The notes below the pieces were generated by a model that saw nothing but the letters and a program-made list of their open reading frames with translations, searched no databases and was not told the origin of the DNA. This document shows positions 8,807 through 16,919 of a stretch of DNA of 64,000 bases, one piece after another; positions within the stretch are counted from its first letter, which is position 1, and the number at the start of each line of letters is the position of its first letter. The stretch covers positions 1,573,350 to 1,637,349 of the forward strand of contig FO203512.1 in NCBI GenBank assembly GCA_000967895.1. Direction: 5' to 3'. Source of the stretch: Oleispira antarctica RB-8 (GTDB lineage Bacteria; Pseudomonadota; Gammaproteobacteria; Pseudomonadales; Oceanobacteraceae). A program made the position numbers and the translations under genes.

Positions 8807-9295
8807 ATGATTGAAGAACAGGTGGTCGTTACCTCAATAAACCAAGAAGGTGCTTGGGTTGAAGGTATGCAGCAAAGCGCTTGTGGCAGTTGCAGCGCTA
8901 AAGCTGGGTGTGGTCAACATGCCATGACTCAGTTGGGGCGTAAGGTTTCCTTATGGCTACCCTTGTCCGATTTATCGGATGCCGCGGCAATAATGCCCTT
9001 AAATATTGGTCAGCAGATCGTGGTTGGTTTACCCGAAGGCGCTATTTTGAGAAGTACGGTCGTGATTTATGGCGTGCCGTTAATCGCATTGGTGCTTGGG
9101 GCTATTATTGGTCATGCCGCTTGGGGCGAGGTTGGATCCATACTAATTTCTGTTGTATCGATGTTTATAGGCTTCAAGTTGGCGCGGAATTGGTCGTTGC
9201 AAAATAAACAGCATTGGCAGCCTCATTTTATTCGTCATTGTTTACCTCCGGTAAGTATTCACAATGATGACAATATTATTCAGCGTCAAAGATAA
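8807..9295 (+). CDS. rseC: RseC/MucC-family membrane protein
   Basis: A 162-residue protein with an N-terminal Cys-rich segment ACGSCSAKAGCG (a possible metal or redox site) and two transmembrane helices at roughly residues 77-98 and 102-122. This is the RseC/MucC layout. RseC is linked to positive modulation of sigma-E and, in some bacteria, to electron-transfer (Rnf/Rsx) complexes. The ATG at 8807 sits in a 19-bp duplication: an earlier ATG at 8788 encodes only eight codons (reading MIEEQLND) before a TGA that overlaps the true start. It lies between rseA and degQ with no rseB. Confidence 0.88.
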   Translation: MIEEQVVVTSINQEGAWVEGMQQSACGSCSAKAGCGQHAMTQLGRKVSLWLPLSDLSDAAAIMPLNIGQQIVVGLPEGAILRSTVVIYGVPLIALVLGAIIGHAAWGEVGSILISVVSMFIGFKLARNWSLQNKQHWQPHFIRHCLPPVSIHNDDNIIQRQR

Positions 9296-9352
9296 ACCAA
9301 ATTATTAACCTCTCTAAATAGTAAATAGCCTAAAAAAGGAGCATCCCTGATA

Positions 9353-10816
9353 ATGATGAAATTAACCATGACTGATAAGTTTATGACATCTATTTCTATC
9401 ACTTTATTATTCTGTTTGAGTTTATTCAGCGCATTTAGCCAAGCCTCTTCATTGCCTGATTTTACCGACTTGGTGCAAGACACATCGTCCTCTGTGGTGA
9501 ATATCGCCACTATTAAGCATGGCAATAAATACAGTAATGCTTATGACGGGATTGCTGAGCAATATAATTTACCCAAAGATATGCCTGATATTTTTCGCCA
9601 CTTTTTTGGGCCTCAAGGCCCTAATCAAAGAGATGGTCAAGGACGTGGACAGGCTCCTAGTCAGCAATCGGAAACAACCTCTTTAGGGTCTGGCTTTATT
9701 ATTTCATCTGATGGCTATATTTTGACCAATAACCATGTGGTTCAAGGGGCAGATGAAATCATCGTACGGTTGAGTGACCGACGTGAATTGGATGCTCAGC
9801 TAATCGGTGCAGATGAACGCGCTGATTTAGCCTTGCTAAAAGTCAAAGCGACGGGGTTGCCAGAAGTTGAACTGGGTAACTCAGATAAGCTAAAAGTCGG
9901 TGAGTGGGTTTTAGCGATAGGCTCTCCTTTTGGGTTTGATTATTCTGTTACTGCCGGCATTGTGAGTGCGAAAGGTCGCAGCTTACCTAATGAAAGCTAT
10001 GTGCCTTTTATACAAACCGATGTCGCGATTAATCCGGGCAACTCGGGTGGCCCTCTGTTTAACCTCAGTGGTGAAGTGGTGGGGATTAACTCACAAATCT
10101 ATACTCGCTCAGGTGGTTTTATGGGGGTTTCTTTTGCGATTCCTATCAATGTTGCGATTGATGTGGTTGAGCAATTAAAAGATAAAGGTAAGGTAAGCCG
10201 CGGTTGGTTGGGTGTTGTTATTCAAGAGGTGAATAAAGATTTGGCAGAATCCTTTGGCTTGAAAAAAGCGAAAGGTGCTTTAGTGGCCCAGTTGGTGCCT
10301 GGTAGCCCAGCCGAAGTGGGTGGGCTTTTAAGTGGCGACATTATTACCGCGTTTAACGGCCAAGAAATTAATTTGTCTACCGACCTTCCACACAGAGTTG
10401 GGCGTGTAAAACCGGGTGCGACAGCGAAGTTAAATGTTGTTCGAAATGGAAAAATAAAAGTCATTCACTTGGAAATTGGTGCGCTGCCTGATGCTGATTC
10501 ACAGCAATTGGAATCATTAAACTCTAACCAAGATTATAAACAAAACCGCTTAGGCATTACCGTCAGCGAGTTGAATGATAAGCAGCAGCGTTCCTTTGGG
10601 GAAGGTGTGCTTGTGCAGGATGTGAAAAATGGCCATGCAGGAGCCATGTCGGGTATTGTGCGAGGAGATGTGATTACTCTTATTTATGGGGAGCGCATTC
10701 GTTCAGTTGATGATTTTAAACGTATTGTTGAATCCTTGCCAAAGGGACGCTCCGTACCCATGCAAATCATACGACGTGGTGCGGCGATGTTCATACCGCT
10801 GCGTTTGGCGGATTAA
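9353..10816 (+). CDS. degQ: Periplasmic serine protease DegQ/MucD
   Basis: A 487-residue HtrA-family protease and chaperone of the periplasm. A signal peptide spans about residues 1-32 (hydrophobic ISITLLFCLSLFSAFSQAS). The catalytic triad is visible: His128 in TNNHVV, Asp158 in ADLALL and Ser231 in GNSGGPLF. Two PDZ domains follow, the first starting near RGWLGVVIQ and the second ending the protein. AAGGAG (9336-9341) precedes the ATG. As the last gene of the rpoE operon it corresponds to mucD in Pseudomonas, where it degrades misfolded envelope proteins and limits sigma-E signalling. Confidence 0.95.
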   Translation: MMKLTMTDKFMTSISITLLFCLSLFSAFSQASSLPDFTDLVQDTSSSVVNIATIKHGNKYSNAYDGIAEQYNLPKDMPDIFRHFFGPQGPNQRDGQGRGQAPSQQSETTSLGSGFIISSDGYILTNNHVVQGADEIIVRLSDRRELDAQLIGADERADLALLKVKATGLPEVELGNSDKLKVGEWVLAIGSPFGFDYSVTAGIVSAKGRSLPNESYVPFIQTDVAINPGNSGGPLFNLSGEVVGINSQIYTRSGGFMGVSFAIPINVAIDVVEQLKDKGKVSRGWLGVVIQEVNKDLAESFGLKKAKGALVAQLVPGSPAEVGGLLSGDIITAFNGQEINLSTDLPHRVGRVKPGATAKLNVVRNGKIKVIHLEIGALPDADSQQLESLNSNQDYKQNRLGITVSELNDKQQRSFGEGVLVQDVKNGHAGAMSGIVRGDVITLIYGERIRSVDDFKRIVESLPKGRSVPMQIIRRGAAMFIPLRLAD

Positions 10817-10823
10817 TAAAATC

Positions 10824-10856
10824 GTCAAATAAGTCAGGTAATACGTCTTATTTGAC
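10824..10856 (+). terminator. Stem-loop after degQ
   Basis: A perfect 10-bp inverted repeat, GTCAAATAAG at 10824-10833 and CTTATTTGAC at 10847-10856, with a 13-nt loop. There is no clear T-tract, so it may be a Rho-dependent 3' end, a protective hairpin or a binding site. Confidence 0.45.
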
Positions 10857-10861
10857 AGAAA

Positions 10862-10897
10862 ATATAAGGCTATAGAACGATCTTCATAGCCTTATAT
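10862..10897 (+). terminator. Second stem-loop between degQ and lepA
   Basis: A perfect 12-bp inverted repeat, ATATAAGGCTAT at 10862-10873 and ATAGCCTTATAT at 10886-10897. After a one-base bulge, GAA/TTC extends the stem by three more pairs. No T-tract follows. It is only 5 bp from the previous stem-loop. Confidence 0.45.
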
Positions 10898-10955
10898 CGC
10901 CACTTCTAGTAGACTCCAGCGCTATTTAATCGTTGTCTGTGACAGGTGTTCTTTG

Positions 10956-12755
10956 GTGAGTAAGCTTAACCATATTCGTAACTTCTCTATTATCGCCCAT
11001 ATTGATCATGGTAAATCCACTCTAGCTGACCGTTTTATTCAGCATTGTGAAGGCTTGTCTGCGCGTGAAATGCAGGCTCAGGTTCTTGATTCTATGGATA
11101 TTGAACGTGAGCGTGGCATTACCATTAAAGCGCAAAGCGTTACCTTGGACTATAAAGCGCTAGATGGTGAAACTTATCAGCTTAACTTTATTGATACCCC
11201 TGGCCACGTCGATTTCAGCTATGAGGTTTCGCGCTCTCTAGCCGCTTGTGAAGGTGCTTTGCTGGTGGTTGATGCCGCGCAAGGTGTTGAAGCACAATCG
11301 GTTGCTAACTGTTATACCGCGATTGAACAGGGGCTAGAAGTTGTTCCTGTATTAAATAAAATGGATTTGCCTCAAGCAGATCCTGATCGCGTTGCGGCGG
11401 AAATTGAAGAAATTATTGGTATCGATGCCTCGGAAGCCGTTCGTTGTTCCGCCAAAAGTGGCTTGAATGTCGAAGGCGTACTGGAAGAAATTATTAAATT
11501 AATTCCAGCTCCAGAAGGCGATCCTGATGGCCCGTTACAAGCCTTGATTATTGATTCTTGGTTTGACCCGTATTTGGGCGTTGTTTCATTAGTACGAATT
11601 AAAAACGGTACATTGCGCAAAGGCGATAAAATTCGCATGCTATCGACGTCCCGTGATCACGGTGCTGATGGCATTGGTATCTTTACTCCTAAACGTAAAG
11701 AAACGGGTGTATTAAGAGCGGGCGAAGTAGGTTATATGGTCGCCGGCATTAAAGACATTCATGGTGCGCCAGTGGGTGATACGATCACTCACACAAAGAC
11801 GCCAAATGTTGAAACATTACCGGGTTTCCAAAAAGTTAAGCCGCAAGTTTATGCAGGTCTATTTCCGATCAGTTCGGATGACTTTGAAAACTTCCGTGAT
11901 GCTCTTGAAAAATTATCGTTAAACGATGCGTCGTTATTTTTTGAACCTGAAAGTTCAGATGCGTTAGGTTTTGGTTTCCGTTGTGGCTTTTTAGGCATGC
12001 TGCACATGGAGATTATTCAAGAGCGTTTAGAACGCGAATACAATCTTGATTTGATCACCACAGCGCCAACCGTTATTTATCAAGTAGTGAATCGCAAAGG
12101 GGAAACTTTTGAGATTGATAACCCGTCGAAGCTGCCTGATCCTGGCACGATTGAAGAAATGCATGAGCCGATTGCTGATGTTAGCATTCTCGTTCCGCAA
12201 GAGTATTTAGGCAATGTTATCTCTTTATGCGTTGGAAGACGTGGTGTGCAAAAGGATATGCAGTATGTTGGGAATCAAGTCTCCTTAACGTATCAAATTC
12301 CGATGGCTGAAGTAGTGATGGATTTCTTTGATCGCTTAAAATCAGTAAGCCGTGGTTTTGCATCACTTGATTACAGTTTCAGTCACTTTTCTCCTGCGTC
12401 ATTAACACGTCTAGATATTCTTATTAATGGTGAGCGTGTTGATGCGTTAGCGGTTATCTTGCATACCGATAATGTTCGCAGCCGTGGTCGTGCATTAACT
12501 GATAAAATGAAAGAGCTTATTCCTCGTCAGATGTTTGATGTAGCAATACAAGCCACTATGGGGGCGCAGGTTGTCGCTCGTACTAATATTAAAGCGATGC
12601 GTAAAAACGTAACCGCCAAATGTTATGGTGGCGACATCAGTCGTAAGAAGAAGCTATTACAGAAACAGAAAGACGGTAAGAAACGCATGAAGCAGATTGG
12701 TAATGTGGAAATTCCACAGTCTGCTTTCTTAGCAGTACTTAAGGTGGATGATTAA
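10956..12755 (+). CDS. lepA: Elongation factor 4 (back-translocating GTPase LepA)
   Basis: A 599-residue translational GTPase that binds the ribosome and can reverse-translocate or aid 30S assembly. G1 is AHIDHGKST, the switch region has [13 protein letters not shown]3 is [16 protein letters not shown] and G4 is NKMDLP. The characteristic LepA C-terminal domain is present (VKCYGGD-like block, here [15 protein letters not shown]). I use GTG 10956, which has AGG nine bases upstream, rather than the TTG one codon earlier. Normally lepB (signal peptidase I) comes next, but the following gene is the DUF4845 protein. Confidence 0.96.
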   Translation: MSKLNHIRNFSIIAHIDHGKSTLADRFIQHCEGLSAREMQAQVLDSMDIERERGITIKAQSVTLDYKALDGETYQLNFIDTPGHVDFSYEVSRSLAACEGALLVVDAAQGVEAQSVANCYTAIEQGLEVVPVLNKMDLPQADPDRVAAEIEEIIGIDASEAVRCSAKSGLNVEGVLEEIIKLIPAPEGDPDGPLQALIIDSWFDPYLGVVSLVRIKNGTLRKGDKIRMLSTSRDHGADGIGIFTPKRKETGVLRAGEVGYMVAGIKDIHGAPVGDTITHTKTPNVETLPGFQKVKPQVYAGLFPISSDDFENFRDALEKLSLNDASLFFEPESSDALGFGFRCGFLGMLHMEIIQERLEREYNLDLITTAPTVIYQVVNRKGETFEIDNPSKLPDPGTIEEMHEPIADVSILVPQEYLGNVISLCVGRRGVQKDMQYVGNQVSLTYQIPMAEVVMDFFDRLKSVSRGFASLDYSFSHFSPASLTRLDILINGERVDALAVILHTDNVRSRGRALTDKMKELIPRQMFDVAIQATMGAQVVARTNIKAMRKNVTAKCYGGDISRKKKLLQKQKDGKKRMKQIGNVEIPQSAFLAVLKVDD

Positions 12756-12757
12756 TT

Positions 12758-13126
12758 ATGTTGCAGCACAACTTTCGAACGAAACAAACGGGTGTATCTT
12801 TTATATCGATATTGGCTTTTTTAGTATTGTTGGTTTTTTCACTTAACTTTGTTGTACGAATTTTTGGTATGCATTGGGATGATCGTCTACTCGTCAGTAT
12901 TTTAGATGACCTTCCAGAAGTGCTTAATAAAGATAGCAGTGTCAAAGATGTGCGTAAGTTACTAAATAGTCGCTTAAGCATGAATCGATTAGGCATACCG
13001 ACCGATGAGTTGGTCATTACAAAACATAAAGGTGAGATCACGTTGGTCTGGCCTTATGAACGTCGTGATCATGTGATGTCTAATGTTGATATCGTCTTAA
13101 CTTTTAATCACGAGTACAGTTACTAA
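12758..13126 (+). CDS. DUF4845 family membrane-anchored protein
   Basis: A 122-residue protein with one N-terminal transmembrane helix (about residues 14-34, ISILAFLVLLVFSLNFVVRI) and a small extracytoplasmic domain. Position (just before rnc), length and topology match the DUF4845 family, which in many gammaproteobacteria lies between lepB and rnc. Function is unknown. The start lies 2 bp after the lepA stop, so the two are translationally linked. Confidence 0.8.
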   Translation: MLQHNFRTKQTGVSFISILAFLVLLVFSLNFVVRIFGMHWDDRLLVSILDDLPEVLNKDSSVKDVRKLLNSRLSMNRLGIPTDELVITKHKGEITLVWPYERRDHVMSNVDIVLTFNHEYSY

Positions 13127-13129
13127 GCC

Positions 13130-13840
13130 GTGAACAATCCTTTATTAAAGCTTAGTCAGCGAATTGACTACACCTTCAGCGATCACTCATTAATTGAGTT
13201 GGCATTAACGCATCGTAGCTGTGGTGGTAAAAACAATGAACGTTTAGAGTTTTTAGGCGATTCGATTGTTAATTTAGTCATTGCCGAAGCACTGTTTATT
13301 AAATTTCCAGCAGCAAAGGAAGGCAAGTTAAGCCGTCTACGAGCTCGTATGGTAAAAGGGGTAACCCTTGCTGAGCTAGCACGAGACTTTGCGTTGGGCG
13401 ATTTTCTTCATCTGGGTTCTGGTGAAATGAAAAGCGGTGGCCATCGACGTGAATCAATATTAGCCGATACCGTTGAAGCAATTATCGGCGCTATATATCT
13501 TGATTCGGATATGGACACTGTTAAAGGTAAAATATTGCAGTGGTATGACTCGCGTTTAAAAGCGCTAAGTCTTGATGATCCGTTAAAAGATCCTAAAACG
13601 CAGCTGCAAGAATACCTTCAAGGTAAGCAAGACCCTTTACCCAAATACGATGTATTAAATATTGAAGGCAGTGCTCATGAGCAATTATTTAAAGTGAGTT
13701 GTATTGTTAAAGATTTAAAAAATACCATTGTCGGGCAGGGTGGCAGCCGACGTATCGCCGAGCAAGAAGCAGCGGCACAAGCTTTGAAATTATTAGGCAT
13801 TAGCCTTGAGCCCGGTGAGGAATTGATTGATGGAAAATGA
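13130..13840 (+). CDS. rnc: Ribonuclease III
   Basis: A 236-residue double-strand-specific endoribonuclease that matures rRNA and processes mRNA. The catalytic signature [17 protein letters not shown] is complete, with a second acidic cluster at [19 protein letters not shown]-terminal dsRNA-binding domain begins at about residue 155 ([12 protein letters not shown]) and includes [18 protein letters not shown]. It starts at a GTG, and its stop overlaps the start of era, a classic rnc-era coupling. Confidence 0.96.
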   Translation: MNNPLLKLSQRIDYTFSDHSLIELALTHRSCGGKNNERLEFLGDSIVNLVIAEALFIKFPAAKEGKLSRLRARMVKGVTLAELARDFALGDFLHLGSGEMKSGGHRRESILADTVEAIIGAIYLDSDMDTVKGKILQWYDSRLKALSLDDPLKDPKTQLQEYLQGKQDPLPKYDVLNIEGSAHEQLFKVSCIVKDLKNTIVGQGGSRRIAEQEAAAQALKLLGISLEPGEELIDGK

Positions 13841-14735
13841 AACAAAAGAACGCTCAGGTTATGTCGCCATTATTGGTCGTCCAAATGTCGGAAAATCGAC
13901 ATTACTGAATTATATCTTGGGTCAAAAGCTGAGTATTACTTCACGTAAGCCGCAAACGACTCGCCATAAAATCGTCGGTATTAAAACCGAAAATGATGTG
14001 CAGGTGGTTTATGTTGATACCCCAGGTATGCACGAGAATCATGATAAAGCTTTAAATCGTTACATGAATAAAGCGGCATTAACTGCCGTAAAAGACGTTG
14101 ATGCTATCGTCTTTATGATTGATCGAACTAAGTGGACCAGTGAAGACGAGTTGGTTTTAAAGTCTTTGCAGTACGTTAAGTGCCCAGTGATTTTGGCCGT
14201 TAATAAAGTCGATTTTTTATCGGATAAAGAGGCTTTATTACCGACACTACAGAAACTGGATGAGAAGTATAAATTTGCTCACATCGTACCGATGAGTGCA
14301 AAAACTGGTCACAATGTCGATCGTTTAGAAACGATTATTGCCAGTTTCATTAAGCAAGGCGCTCACTTCTATCCAGAAGATCAGATTACCGATCGCAGTT
14401 CTCGATTCTTAGCCGCAGAGCTTGTGCGTGAGAAAATCATGCGTCAGTTAGGTGATGAATTACCGTATTCCATGACGGTAGAAATTGAAGAGTTTCGTTA
14501 CGAAGATAGCTTGCTGGTTATTAGTGCGGCCATCTTAATTGATCGTCAAAGCCAAAAGCATATTATTATTGGCGAAAAAGGCGGTCGTATTAAGCAAATT
14601 GGTCGTGATGCGCGCTTGGATATGGAAGAGATGTTTGAATGTAAAGTGATGCTTAATACTTGGGTGAAAGTAAAGTCCGGTTGGGCTGATAGTGAGCGAG
14701 CTTTGAAGAGTCTTGGCTACGACGGCTTAGATTAA
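13830..14735 (+). CDS. era: GTPase Era
   Basis: A 301-residue ribosome-assembly GTPase that binds 16S rRNA near its 3' end. Walker A is [10 protein letters not shown]3 is VDTPGMHE and G4 is NKVD; the C-terminal KH domain holds [19 protein letters not shown] use ATG 13830, with TGAGGA eight bases upstream, in preference to the TTG at 13827. It overlaps the rnc stop by 11 bp. Confidence 0.97.
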   Translation: MENETKERSGYVAIIGRPNVGKSTLLNYILGQKLSITSRKPQTTRHKIVGIKTENDVQVVYVDTPGMHENHDKALNRYMNKAALTAVKDVDAIVFMIDRTKWTSEDELVLKSLQYVKCPVILAVNKVDFLSDKEALLPTLQKLDEKYKFAHIVPMSAKTGHNVDRLETIIASFIKQGAHFYPEDQITDRSSRFLAAELVREKIMRQLGDELPYSMTVEIEEFRYEDSLLVISAAILIDRQSQKHIIIGEKGGRIKQIGRDARLDMEEMFECKVMLNTWVKVKSGWADSERALKSLGYDGLD

Positions 14736-14758
14736 TAAATAGTCATCTAATATGACGA

Positions 14759-15526
14759 ATGCGGGCCGTAGCAGTGCAAAATAGTTCGAACCTTACTTAT
14801 TATGTTTTGCATCGACGCCCGTATAGAGAAAGCAGTCAGATTGTTGATTTATTCTGTGAAAAACAAGGACGTTTTTCAGCACTGCACCGTGTTAATAAAA
14901 AAAATCCTGCGTTACAACCCTTTACCCCTTATCAAATGCAATTCTCCGGTCGTGGCGATTTAAAATACTGCCAGCATGTTGAAATTAATTATCCCAGTAT
15001 TTATTCTACAAGTTCTTCGGCAGTAAACGGCGGGTCGGTAAAAGGGCAGTTTTTAAAGGGAAGGAATTTATACTGTGGTTTTTATTTAAATGAGTTGATC
15101 ATACGATTGACCTGGAAAGATGAACCGCAAGCAGAGCTTTATCAGGTGTACCAACAAACTTTATTAGGGTTATTGCAGCTCGAAAACGATATGCAGTCAG
15201 AGCCCTTATTACGCCGCTTTGAATTTCATTTATTAGCGGTGATGGGCTATCAATATAATTGGCAGCAAGACAGTGATTGCCGCGATATTCAGGCGAATCA
15301 ATTTTACAGTTTTGATCCGTTTTCAGGGTTTAACCTCATAACAGTACACACTCATGGCGTCCCTCAGGCGCAGCGCTTCCCTGGGCATGCACTGTTAGCG
15401 ATTGCCGCAGAAGACTGGCAGCATGAGTTAAGTTGGCCAGTTGCAAAGCATATTGCTAGGCTTGCGTTAAATCCTTTATTGGGGGATAAACCGCTTGCCA
15501 GTCGTGAGTTGTTTAAAAAGTTATAG
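14759..15526 (+). CDS. recO: DNA repair protein RecO
   Basis: A 255-residue recombination mediator acting with RecF and RecR to load RecA on gaps. The N-terminal OB-fold motif VLHRRPYRESSQIVDLFCE and the following GRFSALHRV are typical, and the C-terminal helical domain ends normally (LLGDKPLASRELFKKL). The ATG at 14759 has no strong ribosome-binding site. A downstream GTG at 14774 is an alternative start. It follows era by 23 bp in the usual order. Confidence 0.93.
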   Translation: MRAVAVQNSSNLTYYVLHRRPYRESSQIVDLFCEKQGRFSALHRVNKKNPALQPFTPYQMQFSGRGDLKYCQHVEINYPSIYSTSSSAVNGGSVKGQFLKGRNLYCGFYLNELIIRLTWKDEPQAELYQVYQQTLLGLLQLENDMQSEPLLRRFEFHLLAVMGYQYNWQQDSDCRDIQANQFYSFDPFSGFNLITVHTHGVPQAQRFPGHALLAIAAEDWQHELSWPVAKHIARLALNPLLGDKPLASRELFKKL

Positions 15527-15578
15527 TTTTAAATGAATATTGTTGTAATCATTCAGATAGTGAAGTTGGAACCGAAAA

Positions 15579-15619
15579 GTTCATGATTGGGTCATGTGGA
15601 ATAATACCCAATCATGGAT
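15579..15619 (+). terminator. Stem-loop between recO and pdxJ
   Basis: An inverted repeat, CATGATTGGGT at 15582-15592 and ACCCAATCATG at 15606-15616, forms a perfect 11-bp stem with a 13-nt loop. U·G and U-A pairs extend it to 14 bp in RNA. There is no T-tract, so termination is uncertain. Confidence 0.45.
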
Positions 15620-15708
15620 CGTTTAATAAAACTTGCTAAATGGTTACACTTGTTAAGACAAAGAATTTCTTTATACATAAACACTTCAATATAAATAGGG
15701 TGATGATT

Positions 15709-16452
15709 GTGACAAAAGCACGAGTTTTATTAGGGGTAAATATTGATCATGTGGCAACGTTGCGCCAAGCACGTGGCACTCGTTACCCTGATCCTGTACA
15801 AGCCGCTTTAATCGCAGAAGAAGCGGGCGCCGATGGTATTACTATTCATCCGCGTGAAGACCGACGTCATATACAAACCCGTGATGTGTATGTATTAAAA
15901 GAAGTATTAAATACTCGCATGAATCTTGAAATGGCAGTGACAGAAGCCATGCTTGAATTGGCTGAAGAAATAAAGCCAGAGCATTGCTGCTTGGTGCCAG
16001 AGAAGCGTGAAGAGCTGACCACAGAAGGCGGTCTTGATGTCGTAGGTAACGAAGCAGCGATTAAAGCAGCCTGTGATCGCTTAGCGGCTATTAATAGCGA
16101 GGCCTCGTTATTTATTGATGCTGATAAGGCGCAAATTGACGCCGCTGTACGTTGTGGTGCGCCTGCGATAGAAATTCATACCGGTGCTTACGCTGATGCG
16201 GAAACAGTCCAGCAGCAAACCGTAGAATTAGCGATATTAAAAGACGGTATTGCTTATGCACTTGAGCAGGGTTTGATTGTGAATGCGGGCCATGGTTTGC
16301 ATTATCATAATGTAGAAGCCATCGCCGCGATTCCTGGCATTAATGAATTAAATATTGGCCATAGTATTATTGCTCGCGCAGTTTTTGTGGGTCTTAAGGA
16401 TGCAGTGAAAGAAATGCGCGAATTAATTCGCTTGGCTCAGCCCAGTGTCTAA
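15709..16452 (+). CDS. pdxJ: Pyridoxine 5'-phosphate synthase
   Basis: A 247-residue TIM-barrel enzyme that condenses 1-deoxy-D-xylulose 5-phosphate with 3-amino-2-oxopropyl phosphate to give pyridoxine 5'-phosphate. Clear motifs are [18 protein letters not shown] at the N-terminus, [26 protein letters not shown] and [16 protein letters not shown] start it at GTG 15709, eight bases after AGGG (15697-15700). The frame is open to 15640 but that extension is not family-like. Its end overlaps the longest possible acpS frame. Confidence 0.96.
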   Translation: MTKARVLLGVNIDHVATLRQARGTRYPDPVQAALIAEEAGADGITIHPREDRRHIQTRDVYVLKEVLNTRMNLEMAVTEAMLELAEEIKPEHCCLVPEKREELTTEGGLDVVGNEAAIKAACDRLAAINSEASLFIDADKAQIDAAVRCGAPAIEIHTGAYADAETVQQQTVELAILKDGIAYALEQGLIVNAGHGLHYHNVEAIAAIPGINELNIGHSIIARAVFVGLKDAVKEMRELIRLAQPSV

Positions 16453-16519
16453 GGGATTGCTGTTTCAGGGATTGGTGTCTAAGGAGTCAGTACTTGAGGA
16501 ATCAGTGCCTAAAGGCATC
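16445..16519 (+). repeat. Five imperfect 15-bp tandem repeats at the pdxJ/acpS junction
   Basis: From 16445 the sequence divides into five 15-bp units: GTGTCTAAGGGATTG, CTGTTTCAGGGATTG, GTGTCTAAGGAGTCA, GTACTTGAGGAATCA and GTGCCTAAAGGCATC. Three begin with GTG, spaced exactly 30 bp apart and in the acpS frame, and several contain purine-rich, Shine-Dalgarno-like stretches. The array multiplies possible start sites for acpS. Confidence 0.7.
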
Positions 16520-16879
16520 GGCACTGATTTATTAAATCAGCGTCGTATTGCTCATATTATGGAGAAACAAGGCGAGCGTTTTGCGCACAGAATCTTAACT
16601 CCGCAAGAATTATTACTGTGGGCCGAGAAGGCGTACAGCGTAAATTTTGTGGCTAAACGGTTTGCGGCTAAAGAGGCCATTTCCAAAGCACTCGGCACAG
16701 GCATGGCGCAAGGTATAGGTTTTCAGCAAATGAATATCGATACTGATGATCTAGGCAAGCCTGTGGTTGAGCTTTCAGGCGCTGCATTGATTCGAGCTAA
16801 TGCATTGGGTGGGCAACAGGTCTTGCTCAGTTTAAGCGATGAAGGCGAGATGATCCTCGCCTTTGCTGTGCTCAGTTGA
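16505..16879 (+). CDS. acpS: Holo-[acyl-carrier-protein] synthase
   Basis: AcpS transfers 4'-phosphopantetheine from CoA to acyl carrier protein. GIGTDLL (metal-binding Asp) and RFAAKEAISKALGTG (catalytic Glu region) are intact. From GTG 16505 the protein is 124 residues, the usual AcpS length, and GAGGAA lies four bases upstream. The frame is also open from GTG 16475 and GTG 16445, adding 10 or 20 residues made of 5-residue degenerate repeats. Family alignment favours 16505 but the true start needs N-terminal data. It follows pdxJ as in many gammaproteobacteria. Confidence 0.92.
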   Translation: MPKGIGTDLLNQRRIAHIMEKQGERFAHRILTPQELLLWAEKAYSVNFVAKRFAAKEAISKALGTGMAQGIGFQQMNIDTDDLGKPVVELSGAALIRANALGGQQVLLSLSDEGEMILAFAVLS

Positions 16880-16919
16880 CGTTATAGGGTGTTGTTCAAG
16901 TGGGTAGTGATGGTTGGTA

